A stretch of DNA of 64,000 nt from an uncultured Chloroflexota bacterium (GTDB lineage: Bacteria; Chloroflexota; Anaerolineae; Anaerolineales; Anaerolineaceae), in contig CADACE010000019.1 in assembly GCA_902786265.1 (NCBI GenBank), positions 1-64,000 of the forward strand, given 5' to 3'. The position numbers and the translations under genes were made by a program. The notes beneath the pieces are model-generated. The model ran no database searches, was not told the DNA's origin, and saw only the letters and a program-made list of their open reading frames with translations. Every line of letters begins with the position of its first letter. Positions within the stretch are counted from its first letter, which is position 1. Positions 41,431-49,802 of this stretch are shown in pieces.

Positions 41431-44370
41431 CTACATCAGAGTAAAGCCATTGCTTTCCAAAAGTACAATTACCTCATGATTGAGCTTTCTCCGAACCCTG
41501 CGGGAATGACATTCCTGACATTCGCAGCTGATATGCAGGACCTTTTTCCCCATTTCAATCGCCCAGACACCTTTATATAACGGTCCGCAGATGATCTCAG
41601 GGATCCTCTTACCGATTTCAGGCAATTCAGCTTCCAGCAATTTTTCCACTTCTGTCAGCTTACAATCCGGGGGGATCCTGAATTCCAGTGTGAGCCAGGT
41701 ATTCATTTTGGACATATTCAGCACATTTTGTATGCTCTGATTTCCGATAATCTTAACGTTATCACCGAGACCGAGGACCTTTGTAGAGCGAACACCGATC
41801 TCCTGAACAATACCCTGAAAACCGTTGATATCAACAAAGTCGCCGACATGAAAATCCCCTTCAAAGATGATAAAGATCCCGGCAAGAATATCCGCCACAA
41901 TATCTTTTGATCCCAGCGAGATCGCAAGGGAGATGATACCGACGGAGGTCAGCTGGAAGGTTGTATTCATTCCCAGGAAACCCATGATCAGGTAAATACC
42001 GCCCAGCACAGCCATATACTGGAGAAGGCTGAAGGCCAGCCGGCAAATCGTTTCACCTTTGGCATCCAGAACCGAGCACAGCGCTTTCAGCAGGATATCT
42101 TTGAAGAAAATAAAAATACCAAACGCGATCACAACCAGCAATGAGCCTGACAGCCCCAGCAGATTCAGCCCCCGCTTCCAGTTACCGTAGAAGATGAAAT
42201 CGATTGTTTTCAGGTGTGTTCTGATGTTGCGGTCGGTGGGCAGATTCAGAAGAATAAAACCCAGTAAAAGAAGTCCCAGAAAAACCTGGAGAAACAACTG
42301 GATCTTTTGTGCCGGGATCAATGCCCGCCAGCGGTCCATCATATTGACCGGCGCATCATCATCCGATTTTCCAAAAAATTCATCCAGCGAATTCATATCA
42401 AGCATTTCACCGGCACGAATGTCTTCCTTTATCCGCAGCGCGGAATTAAAGGCTTCTCTCGTATAAGACCTCAGCATGAAACGCGAAATGAGGAAAATAA
42501 TGATCAGAAAACCAACAGCACAAACGAAGACAAAAGTAAATGAACACTGCTGTACCAGACTTGCTTCCGTCAGATAATAGACAACAAATTTTTCAATTGT
42601 GTCATAGGTCCCGTAATAGTGTTTATTGTCGACCGTATAGGTATCCAGATCAGAATCTTCCGGCGCTCCTTCTTTATAGGCAAGATCAGGAATAGACTCG
42701 GAAAGGTATTTTTCGGAGCTTGAATAAGCCACTAAATTATCGGTTTTATTGATCGCAAGGCAGAGATCATTTTCCGGAGTCATATTTTCCAAAAAGGTTC
42801 TGAAGCTGCGTTTATTTGTTTTCTGCCAGGTATTTCCCGCGTCAATTGAGGCAATCAGCACACCATACCCGTTATCTTTTTCAAATCGGACAGGCGTGCC
42901 GAACAACTGCGTTATCTTCACTGCCCAGGGATCTGCATCAGGATCAAGAACCTGCGTATTGAGGCCTTTCATCTGTTCCTGAAAGACTTTCAGGTTTTCC
43001 GATTCCGTAAGCGAATAACCTACCACACCATTACTGGCAGCAATTTCTTTACCTTCATGATCGAACAGCATAAGATATTCGCTTCCGATTATGTCATTGA
43101 TTTTTTCCAGAAACTCAACCGTCTGAAAATTCTCCTTATCTTTCATGACATCCGCGATCCGTTCAAGAGCATAAATGCCCCAGGCTTCTTCCGTCTCCTC
43201 AGCCGCTGAAAAATCGTTTTCATCTTCCACCAAACGCTTCATTATCGTTTCCAGCGCTACCCGGTTGGAGTTAGCTTCATGATAAAGGCTGCCGAGAGAT
43301 TGATAAAAAATAATCAGTATAAACATAACAATACTGCCTATCAAGGCGACAGAATAGGCATATTTCCGTACCTGCGCAGGGCGGCAGGCCGCAGCCTGTT
43401 CAGGACTCAGTTCATTGTCCCGTACATAAGCCTGATACCAGTACAGCCCCATGATCACAGCGATCCCTGTGATCAGTGTCAGGGAAACAGCAAGTACAAC
43501 ACTGTTGTACATATACTGCAAATTATTATCCATGGGATTCAGTATGATCGCCATATCGTATTCTCCCAGAAAATTGACCTCTCTGAAGGTACTTTTGAAG
43601 CGGCCCCCTTCAAATTCCAAAACAGATGGCTGCTGCGATAGGATTTCTTTCGTTATTCCATGATCTCCGGGATCGACTCCGTCTAAATCTTCTAACCCCG
43701 AATTATATATGAACTCATAAAAATCACCTGCCGGGGTATATTTTCTGACATCATTTTTTCGGATCGAAGGGGGGATGGAGACAATAAGGATCCGGCAGTT
43801 ATAGAATTTTTCAATATCCGAAAGTGTTTTCTCAAGCCTGATCGATCTGATGATCGAATCCATAATATTGGAAAATGAAACAAGATCGATATAGTAGTAA
43901 TTTCCGCTGATTGGTGCTGTTTTGACAGTAAGCAAAACTTCTTCACCATCTTCTTCGATGGAAATCTCATATTCCTGCCCGGATTGATTATTAACCAGAG
44001 TCTCCGCATCAATTTCCGGAAAGTTCTCCAGACCTTCAGGGAAAATCACTTTACCGTTTCTGACCTCTGCCACGAAACCGTCTTCAAATACAGCAGGACC
44101 TTTATACTGACCATATTCTATATATTCACTCAGCATTGCCGCCATCGCCGTTGTCACATTCATCGATTTGGTCATAAAATGGTCGTAGGCAGCTTTAAAT
44201 TCATTTTCCATCATTTCCAGCATTTTTCCGACATTTTCAATTTGTAACTGCATCCTTTCCGATTCGCGGTCATCCACCGTCTTATAACTCACAACAGCTA
44301 CTAAACCGGCATAGACAGATGCCAGTACCAACATGATCAGAATAGCATAGAATGGTTTTCGAATTTTCAC
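41431..44370 (-). CDS. Sensor-type extracellular region fused to an MscS-like channel
   Basis: The protein has 979 residues and a GTG start (AGG five bases upstream). A first membrane helix (about 8-28) leads to a long outside region, then a helix pair near 287-310 and 335-360. A second outside region of about 250 residues follows (YHEANSNRVALETIMKRL to VVYYLTEASL). Both outside parts resemble Cache-type sensor domains. More helices lead to a C-terminal MscS domain (about 765-979): QLTSVGIISLAISLGSKDIVADILAG, FEGDFHVGDFVDINGFQGIVQEIGVRSTKV. MscS channels open under membrane tension. The added sensors suggest a ligand-modulated channel. That function is inferred. Confidence 0.8.
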   Translation of the reverse strand: MKIRKPFYAILIMLVLASVYAGLVAVVSYKTVDDRESERMQLQIENVGKMLEMMENEFKAAYDHFMTKSMNVTTAMAAMLSEYIEYGQYKGPAVFEDGFVAEVRNGKVIFPEGLENFPEIDAETLVNNQSGQEYEISIEEDGEEVLLTVKTAPISGNYYYIDLVSFSNIMDSIIRSIRLEKTLSDIEKFYNCRILIVSIPPSIRKNDVRKYTPAGDFYEFIYNSGLEDLDGVDPGDHGITKEILSQQPSVLEFEGGRFKSTFREVNFLGEYDMAIILNPMDNNLQYMYNSVVLAVSLTLITGIAVIMGLYWYQAYVRDNELSPEQAAACRPAQVRKYAYSVALIGSIVMFILIIFYQSLGSLYHEANSNRVALETIMKRLVEDENDFSAAEETEEAWGIYALERIADVMKDKENFQTVEFLEKINDIIGSEYLMLFDHEGKEIAASNGVVGYSLTESENLKVFQEQMKGLNTQVLDPDADPWAVKITQLFGTPVRFEKDNGYGVLIASIDAGNTWQKTNKRSFRTFLENMTPENDLCLAINKTDNLVAYSSSEKYLSESIPDLAYKEGAPEDSDLDTYTVDNKHYYGTYDTIEKFVVYYLTEASLVQQCSFTFVFVCAVGFLIIIFLISRFMLRSYTREAFNSALRIKEDIRAGEMLDMNSLDEFFGKSDDDAPVNMMDRWRALIPAQKIQLFLQVFLGLLLLGFILLNLPTDRNIRTHLKTIDFIFYGNWKRGLNLLGLSGSLLVVIAFGIFIFFKDILLKALCSVLDAKGETICRLAFSLLQYMAVLGGIYLIMGFLGMNTTFQLTSVGIISLAISLGSKDIVADILAGIFIIFEGDFHVGDFVDINGFQGIVQEIGVRSTKVLGLGDNVKIIGNQSIQNVLNMSKMNTWLTLEFRIPPDCKLTEVEKLLEAELPEIGKRIPEIICGPLYKGVWAIEMGKKVLHISCECQECHSRRVRRKLNHEVIVLLESNGFTLM

Positions 44371-44485
44371 TTCAGCCTGCCTGTAAAAAAATACCCTGTC
44401 ACATTTTTGTTTCTGTTCAGTATGAAGCCCGCGAGGTCAGCTCTGATTCTGCCATAAATCAGGCCGGCTCAGCATAACAAAACGC

Positions 44486-45031
44486 TTAATGCGCCGCCGG
44501 GCACTGAACATTTTTTTCAAGTAAAACGAGCATGACGCCGGGAATATTATTAAATACCGTAGGGACGATCCCGATTTCCTCATACCCAAGCTCATGATAC
44601 AATTTTCTGGCGGTAACATTCCGCTCATTCGTATCTATGCGCAATTCAGGCCAGCCATGGTCCCGTGCGTAATCTTCATAAAACGACATAAACTGACGTC
44701 CATAACCTTTTCCCGAAAAGCGGGGAGAAATCACCAGCGTATGAAACACGCAGACTTCATCGACCGGGACTGTATGCTTCCAGTCCGCCGCTGCATACAC
44801 ATCGACCTGAATCTGATTGATGATCCCCGCACCGCGGATCTCTCCTTCGTCCTCCAAAACAAAAAGATCATCCCGTAAGAGCGCAGCTTCCGCCGTTGAA
44901 CGTACAGGATAAACATCTTTTATCCATCCGGTGGTATATTTTCCCACACTCTCTGCCTGATGGATCTCATTATAGATCCGTTCCACTGCGTCAATATCCG
45001 CATTTACTGCTTTCCGAATGTTCACGTTCAA
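44486..45031 (-). CDS. GNAT-family N-acetyltransferase
   Basis: The 181-residue protein has the GNAT fold: N-terminal IRKAVNADIDAVERIYNEIHQAE, the acceptor strand VCVFHTLVISPRFSGKGYGRQFMSFYE with the acetyl-CoA P-loop (SGKGYG), and a final TARKLYHELGYEEIG. The substrate is unknown. A TTG start at 45031 is supported by AAGGA seven bases upstream; a GTG two codons later is possible. It follows the acyltransferase gene by 28 bases on the same strand. Confidence 0.88.
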   Translation of the reverse strand: MNVNIRKAVNADIDAVERIYNEIHQAESVGKYTTGWIKDVYPVRSTAEAALLRDDLFVLEDEGEIRGAGIINQIQVDVYAAADWKHTVPVDEVCVFHTLVISPRFSGKGYGRQFMSFYEDYARDHGWPELRIDTNERNVTARKLYHELGYEEIGIVPTVFNNIPGVMLVLLEKNVQCPAAH

Positions 45032-45059
45032 AATATGATCCTTCTTTATAAGTTTACAA

Positions 45060-46169
45060 TCATTTTCCTTCGGACTGTTTGTTTTCCGGGCGGTTGACGA
45101 TCACCGCATAGAGCACACTGAGCAGAAACGCACCCAGGGCAACCAAAGCGCTTTTCCACACCACATCAGCCGGAACAGGGGCAGCATAGCGAAGAGAAAA
45201 ACCGCTGATAATACTGATACCCCAGGCAAAGAAATAGTGGAAGAGATAAATCGTCATAGAATTGGAACCGATCCACGCAAGTTCTTTTACACGGATACCG
45301 GCTTCCTCGACAAGCCTGCAAACCATGGTCAGTCCCCATATGACCATCAGTGAAAAAATAATGCTGAGAATCATGGAAATCACTTCCGGTTCCGGAAAGT
45401 ATCCGCGAAACGTATTGAGTACAGGTTCACGCAGGAGTGCTATTGCAAGTCCTGCCGCCAATACCGCCATTCCGCTGATCCATCCTTTTCCCCCGCTCAA
45501 CGCCGGAAGCTCAAACAGCTGTTGTTCCCTGGCGAAAAGTCCCAACAGCATGAAAGCAGCCCAGAACGGCACGATCTGAAGATTGTACGGCAGATCGACC
45601 TTTAAAGCCCTCAAAACCGCGGTCAGAGCAAACAGCAGGAGAACAGCGGCACAGGTTTTCCCTTTTGATTTTGTGGTACGATCAGCGATAGGTAAAAACA
45701 GTATGGTGGCAAAAAACAACGCGGGAAGGAACCAGAATCCCGCCAAAAACATATAACGGGATCCCAGTTTGTAATAATTCCAGCCAAACCAGCCCTGAAT
45801 GACACGGTTCCAGATACAGCCGGCGAAAAAGTTCCGCAGACAGCACAGCGCTTCAAAGACAGTTTCCTGTTTGCTGAGAACCAGATAGACAGAGCCGATA
45901 AACCAGAAGAGCACCCCGTATTTCACAAAAGGAATAAGCAGCGCTTTTGCCCGGATCTTTACGTTCTCCCCAAAGCTCCGTTTTCCCGGTTTATGAAAGT
46001 ATCCCGCAAACAGGAAAAAAGAGGCCAGCAGCGGGAACAACATATGATCAATGAATCTGTTTTTAAAAGCTGACGGAGCAAGCAAATGATAACAGACGAC
46101 GATAATCGTCGCGATCCCTTTCATCATATCAACATAATTCAGTCTTTTTTTATCTGCTGCATTATTCAT
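45060..46169 (-). CDS. Acyltransferase-3 family membrane protein (fucose O-acetylase-like)
   Basis: The 369-residue protein has about ten membrane helices. It begins RLNYVDMMKGIATIIVVCYHL, which matches the acyltransferase-3 start with the conserved His. A second region is GFWFLPALFFATILFLPI, and NSMTIYLFHYFFAW lies near the end. Such enzymes transfer acetyl groups to sugars of the cell surface. It is followed by the GNAT gene, with which it may form an operon. Confidence 0.85.
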   Translation of the reverse strand: MNNAADKKRLNYVDMMKGIATIIVVCYHLLAPSAFKNRFIDHMLFPLLASFFLFAGYFHKPGKRSFGENVKIRAKALLIPFVKYGVLFWFIGSVYLVLSKQETVFEALCCLRNFFAGCIWNRVIQGWFGWNYYKLGSRYMFLAGFWFLPALFFATILFLPIADRTTKSKGKTCAAVLLLFALTAVLRALKVDLPYNLQIVPFWAAFMLLGLFAREQQLFELPALSGGKGWISGMAVLAAGLAIALLREPVLNTFRGYFPEPEVISMILSIIFSLMVIWGLTMVCRLVEEAGIRVKELAWIGSNSMTIYLFHYFFAWGISIISGFSLRYAAPVPADVVWKSALVALGAFLLSVLYAVIVNRPENKQSEGK

Positions 46170-46493
46170 AACTAAGGAAAGATTCCTCCTGTAGAAATCG
46201 GATACCTTTCATTTGTATCCTCCAGATCCTGCAAGGTTAAATTCCATGACAAACACTATAACAGTAAAAGTTTTATTCATCGTATATACTTCGATATACA
46301 CAAATAATTGCTCCCTTTTGAACAATTTCAGTCAGGAAAATCCAATACTATAAAAATTATACTATGAGTCAAATCATTTTCTCATCATAAAGATGTGTTT
46401 TCTTTCATATACACTGTCGGAGACCATCCCATAATTTTATAGTACACAGGCATGGCATTTGTCACTATTTTAGAAAATTCATAGAAAATAGCA
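46170..46493. other. Gene-free stretch upstream of the unknown-protein gene
   Basis: No reading frame is supported. A 6-bp inverted pair GTATAT/ATATAC lies at 46282-46299, and the region is AT-rich. It separates two divergent units. Confidence 0.5.
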
Positions 46494-46521
46494 TTGACAA
46501 ATCAGGATTATTCCGTATAAT
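46494..46521 (+). promoter_or_regulatory. Consensus promoter for the gene at 46667
   Basis: TTGACA (46494-46499) and TATAAT (46516-46521) are perfect hexamers separated by 16 bases. The leader of about 135 bases contains a heptad tract. Confidence 0.85.
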
Positions 46522-46562
46522 GGAAGTATATTAGAAATTAGGTTTTATTTTGTAGGGAATAT

Positions 46563-46590
46563 GATTCAGGATATAGGGAATAGGGATATT
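46563..46590. repeat. 7-bp-period tract in a leader
   Basis: Units GATTCAG, GATATAG, GGAATAG and GGATATT in phase, in the transcribed leader of the gene at 46667. Confidence 0.55.
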
Positions 46591-46666
46591 TTGCAGCAGC
46601 CAAAATCCATAAACCCCTAAGATACTGCGAATGAATGGAAAATACAAGGAAAGGAGAAAGTGAGCG

Positions 46667-47866
46667 ATGACAGCAGTAATGGATCCGTCGATGAAATTCA
46701 TGTTTCGGAACGCGCTGACAGACCTGTACGCAGGCAGCGTTTCCCAAATCGATCGGGAAGTGCTGGCTTATTCTCCGCTGCCCTCCGATATCGTGGAATC
46801 CTATGCCGCACAGGATGTTGATCCCGTAAACAGCATGAATCTGACTTATTCCGCCATGACCGCCTGGATCGAAGAAGCAAAAAAGGCGAATTATTTCAGC
46901 AAACATTTCGTCACACTCAGTAAAATGATCATGAACGGGACAATGACAATGGCCCGGGGCCTGGTCACACTGCACCAGAGAGGGGAGTCCATCGAAGGAG
47001 CACCGATGTCCATCGGGGATCTCATCAGTCTGAGCTCCTACCATTTCCGTAAGAGCTATCTCGGTGTGATGCAGACGATTAAAACCCATCCGGAGATCAG
47101 TGAACGTCTGCTGTTAAACCAGCTGGGCTGGTGCAATACGCTGATGCGGCTGTATAAGACAAAGGAAAAATTGGCTCAGCAGGTTTCAGTTTCCGGGTGT
47201 CAGGCATCAGAAGCTTTACAAGATCCGGGGCTCAAATCTCCGGATCCGGAGACTGCAGCAATCGAAGCACTGCCGGCGTCAAAACAACGCGGAATTGACG
47301 CTGCTTCAGCTTTCGCGGAACCGGGCGCGTTCAGCGCTCCCCGCGCTTTTTCATCTTATGATCATTCCAATTCCGATAAACAATCACTTCGTTCCCTGAC
47401 TGCTTCCGACAATCACCAAAAGCTCTCCGCAGGTACGGACGGACATCAGGCTGCAAAATCAAAAAAAGGATCCGGGGATCAGGTTTCAGAATTCACCAGA
47501 ACCGATTTTCCTGAATCACCGGTAAATCCGGATACGGAGCCTGAAAACGGTTCGATTATAAAAAATCGGTCTTCCGAAACCCACAAACATGAGGACATTC
47601 AGAGAGAAGACGGAGAGAAGATCACGACTCCGGAAAAGCCGGGATGCCCAAAGGGCGGCGCACAAAAATCTCCGAATGAAGATCCCGCGGAACGATCTGA
47701 AATAAAACTGACAGACGCAGAGAAACAAATACTCAATAAGGTCCGGAGAAACCCTGATAAAATCTATCAGATGCAGGCAAATGTCAGCGACCCGGTTTTT
47801 ACCGAGGATTTTCCGAGACTGACTGCGGCTTACCGAAATATTCTGGCATTTCTTGACAGCAGCTGA
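46667..47866 (+). CDS. Unknown protein with helical ends and a low-complexity centre
   Basis: The protein has 399 residues. The first 165 look helical and folded (MKFMFRNALTDLYAGSVSQIDREVL, SAMTAWIEEAKKANYFSKHFVTLSKMIMNG, LLLNQLGWCNTLMRLY). Residues 170-340 are low-complexity and polar. The last 55 look helical again (LTDAEKQILNKVRRNPDKIYQMQ, PRLTAAYRNILAFLDSS). No membrane segment or signal peptide is seen. The linker begins with a heptad DNA repeat read as QQVSVSGCQASEA. AAAGGAG precedes the ATG and a consensus promoter lies upstream. The family is not recognised. Confidence 0.65.
   Translation: MTAVMDPSMKFMFRNALTDLYAGSVSQIDREVLAYSPLPSDIVESYAAQDVDPVNSMNLTYSAMTAWIEEAKKANYFSKHFVTLSKMIMNGTMTMARGLVTLHQRGESIEGAPMSIGDLISLSSYHFRKSYLGVMQTIKTHPEISERLLLNQLGWCNTLMRLYKTKEKLAQQVSVSGCQASEALQDPGLKSPDPETAAIEALPASKQRGIDAASAFAEPGAFSAPRAFSSYDHSNSDKQSLRSLTASDNHQKLSAGTDGHQAAKSKKGSGDQVSEFTRTDFPESPVNPDTEPENGSIIKNRSSETHKHEDIQREDGEKITTPEKPGCPKGGAQKSPNEDPAERSEIKLTDAEKQILNKVRRNPDKIYQMQANVSDPVFTEDFPRLTAAYRNILAFLDSS
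47181..47215. repeat. 7-bp-period tract inside a reading frame
   Basis: Units AGGTTTC, AGTTTCC, GGGTGTC, AGGCATC and AGAAGCT in phase. They resemble the intergenic tract at 34744 and mark the start of the low-complexity linker of the host protein. Confidence 0.55.
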
Positions 47867-48060
47867 TATCCGTCTGTCAGTATTCGCCCCATATTAAGCG
47901 AAACTGAGCATCTGGTATATCACCGGAACTCTTTCCGAAAGACCGCTTATACATCTTTTGATGCCATAAGGCTCAGATATGCTTTTCCGCTGTACAGGCT
48001 TTACAGCAAAAGGCGCGCGCTTTTCGCGTTTTTATTCTTAACGACAATTCGGGAGTTATT

Positions 48061-48714
48061 TTGAAATATCCAAACATTACATCCGGTATTTTTCTGTCCC
48101 GACCTAACCGGTTTACCGCTCAGGTCAAAGTTAATGGGCAAATCGAAACTGTCCACGTAAAAAATACAGGACGTGGGAAAGAACTGCTTGTCCCCGGAGC
48201 AGAAGTATACCTGACAGAACCCGGTACCCCGGGCAGAAAAACACGGTATGACCTGGTAACTGTCAGAAAAACAAACGGTTTGCTGATCAATTATGACAGC
48301 CAGGCAGCCAACAAAGCCGCCGCGGAATGGCTGGCACGGCAGGGATTTGACAAAGTGATGCCGGAATACACATACGGGAATTCCCGTATTGATTTTTATA
48401 TGGAACGCGGCAGCGAAAAATACCTGATGGAAGTAAAAGGCTGCACGCTGGAGATCGACGGGACTGGTTATTTCCCGGATGCCCCGACAGAACGGGGCGT
48501 CAGACATCTGAATGAATTGATAAGCGCGGCGGCAAACGGGTATCATGCTGCTTTGGCCTTTGTGATCCAAATGAATGGGATCACAAAGGTCAGACCGAAC
48601 CCTGCCATCGATCCTGATTTTGCCGCCGCATATGAGCATGCCGCGGCTTCTCATGTTCAGAGCCTGATGCTGCCATGCAGAATAGAACCGGACAGTATCG
48701 AGATCGCGGTCTGA
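48061..48714 (+). CDS. sfsA: SfsA-family protein (DNA/RNA nuclease-like)
   Basis: The 217-residue protein has the SfsA pattern: LSRPNRFTAQVKVNG, VHVKNTGRGKELLVPGAEVYL, RKTRYDLVTVRK, then the nuclease-like core NSRIDFYMER, YLMEVKGCTLEIDG and FPDAPTERGVRHLNEL. The core acidic and Lys residues fit a PD-(D/E)xK fold. SfsA was first noted for effects on sugar fermentation in Escherichia coli, and its role is still unclear. The start is TTG (48061) with CGGGAG upstream. The 194 bases before it hold a weak GC hairpin near 48012-48032. Confidence 0.9.
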   Translation: MKYPNITSGIFLSRPNRFTAQVKVNGQIETVHVKNTGRGKELLVPGAEVYLTEPGTPGRKTRYDLVTVRKTNGLLINYDSQAANKAAAEWLARQGFDKVMPEYTYGNSRIDFYMERGSEKYLMEVKGCTLEIDGTGYFPDAPTERGVRHLNELISAAANGYHAALAFVIQMNGITKVRPNPAIDPDFAAAYEHAAASHVQSLMLPCRIEPDSIEIAV

Positions 48715-48750
48715 GCTCCGATATGAATGAAAATTCATAAAGATTTCATA

Positions 48751-48779
48751 TTGCTATTTTTTTTGATTGTTGTTATAAT
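48751..48779 (+). promoter_or_regulatory. Promoter of the cyclic-nucleotide-binding protein gene
   Basis: TTGCTA (48751-48756), a 17-base T-rich spacer and TATAAT (48774-48779), 55 bases before the ATG. Confidence 0.75.
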
Positions 48780-48833
48780 GTATGATATTCTTGTTAAAAG
48801 GTTTTTTAATAATCATTGAGAAAGGTCTGTGTC

Positions 48834-49712
48834 ATGTCTGAAAAGATTTTTAATAAAGGTGATGTGATCTTCCGTGAAGGGGATAGCGGAGATTTTTTCT
48901 ACCGGATCAAAGAAGGAAAAGTCGCGGTAATTGTCAATTACGGAACAGATGATGAAAAGCAGCTGACGGAAATGATTCCGGGACAATTTTTTGGGGAAAT
49001 GGCAGTAGTGGAAGGTTACCGCCGCAGTGCTACGGTCGTTGCGCTGGAAGACAACACTACAGTTACCGAAATAGCCACAAAAGAGATGGAAGAATACTTC
49101 AACGAAAACCCGGATCAAATCATCCTGATCATGCGGAACATCAGCGGACGTATCCGCGAACTGACACAGGATTACAATGAAGCTTCCGAAGAATTGAAGA
49201 AATTAAAGACCGGCAATGCCAAGGCAAATGAGGGGTTGTTCGCAAAAGTCAGAAAATTCCTCAACAGCATCGGCACATCTGACCTCTCTGTAGAAGAAGA
49301 AAAAGAAGCTGAACACGGCAAAGGTCTGGAAGAAAAAGTTGCTTCCTATCCTTCCGGAACGATCATCTTCAAAGAAGGCGAGACCGGAAACTACATGTAC
49401 GATATTCATGTCGGACGGGTGGGGATCTATACCGGATACGGCACCCCGGAACAGAAAGAGATCACTGTCTTATATCCGAATAAATTCTTCGGAGAAATGG
49501 GCATGCTCGACAATGAACCGAGAAGCGCAACAGCGGTAACTCTGGATAACGAAACGACTATTGAAACCATTTATCCGGAAGATCTTGCCCAATTAATGGA
49601 ACAGAATCCGATGAAAGTCGATATGATCATGATGCATCTTTCTCACAGGCTCAGGTATCTGACCAACGATTACCTGCGTGTTTGTAAAGAGCTTTGTGAT
49701 ATGGCCTCCTGA
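48834..49712 (+). CDS. Protein with two cyclic-nucleotide-binding domains
   Basis: With the ATG at 48834 (AAAGG upstream) this is a 292-residue cytoplasmic protein. It has two CNB domains (about 4-115 and 165-280). Each has a phosphate-binding cassette: FGEMAVVEGYRRSATV and FGEMGMLDNEPRSATAV, with the Glu and Arg that bind the cyclic phosphate and ribose. There is no DNA-binding, kinase or channel domain. A charged linker (EEEKEAEHGKGLEEK) joins the halves. A PAS-cyclase gene is convergent and next door. It is plausibly a regulatory subunit that reads the cyclase product. No output partner is seen. Confidence 0.88.
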   Translation: MSEKIFNKGDVIFREGDSGDFFYRIKEGKVAVIVNYGTDDEKQLTEMIPGQFFGEMAVVEGYRRSATVVALEDNTTVTEIATKEMEEYFNENPDQIILIMRNISGRIRELTQDYNEASEELKKLKTGNAKANEGLFAKVRKFLNSIGTSDLSVEEEKEAEHGKGLEEKVASYPSGTIIFKEGETGNYMYDIHVGRVGIYTGYGTPEQKEITVLYPNKFFGEMGMLDNEPRSATAVTLDNETTIETIYPEDLAQLMEQNPMKVDMIMMHLSHRLRYLTNDYLRVCKELCDMAS

Positions 49713-49739
49713 GACCAAATATTTCCGCAATAAGACGAA

Positions 49740-49772
49740 GGGTGTCTCAAAATCATGAGACACCCTCTTTTT
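49740..49772 (+). terminator. Terminator between the CNB protein and cyclase genes
   Basis: A perfect 10-bp stem GGGTGTCTCA/TGAGACACCC (49740-49749 with 49756-49765) is followed by TCTTTTTG. Confidence 0.92.
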
Positions 49773-49802
49773 GTATTTAAATACTCATAAACGCGGGAGT
49801 TA

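Noticed and set aside
46170..46493. A gene in the 500-base gap before 46667
   Set aside because: No frame has both a start with ribosome-binding site and plausible codon use. Only the promoter and repeat signals are supported.
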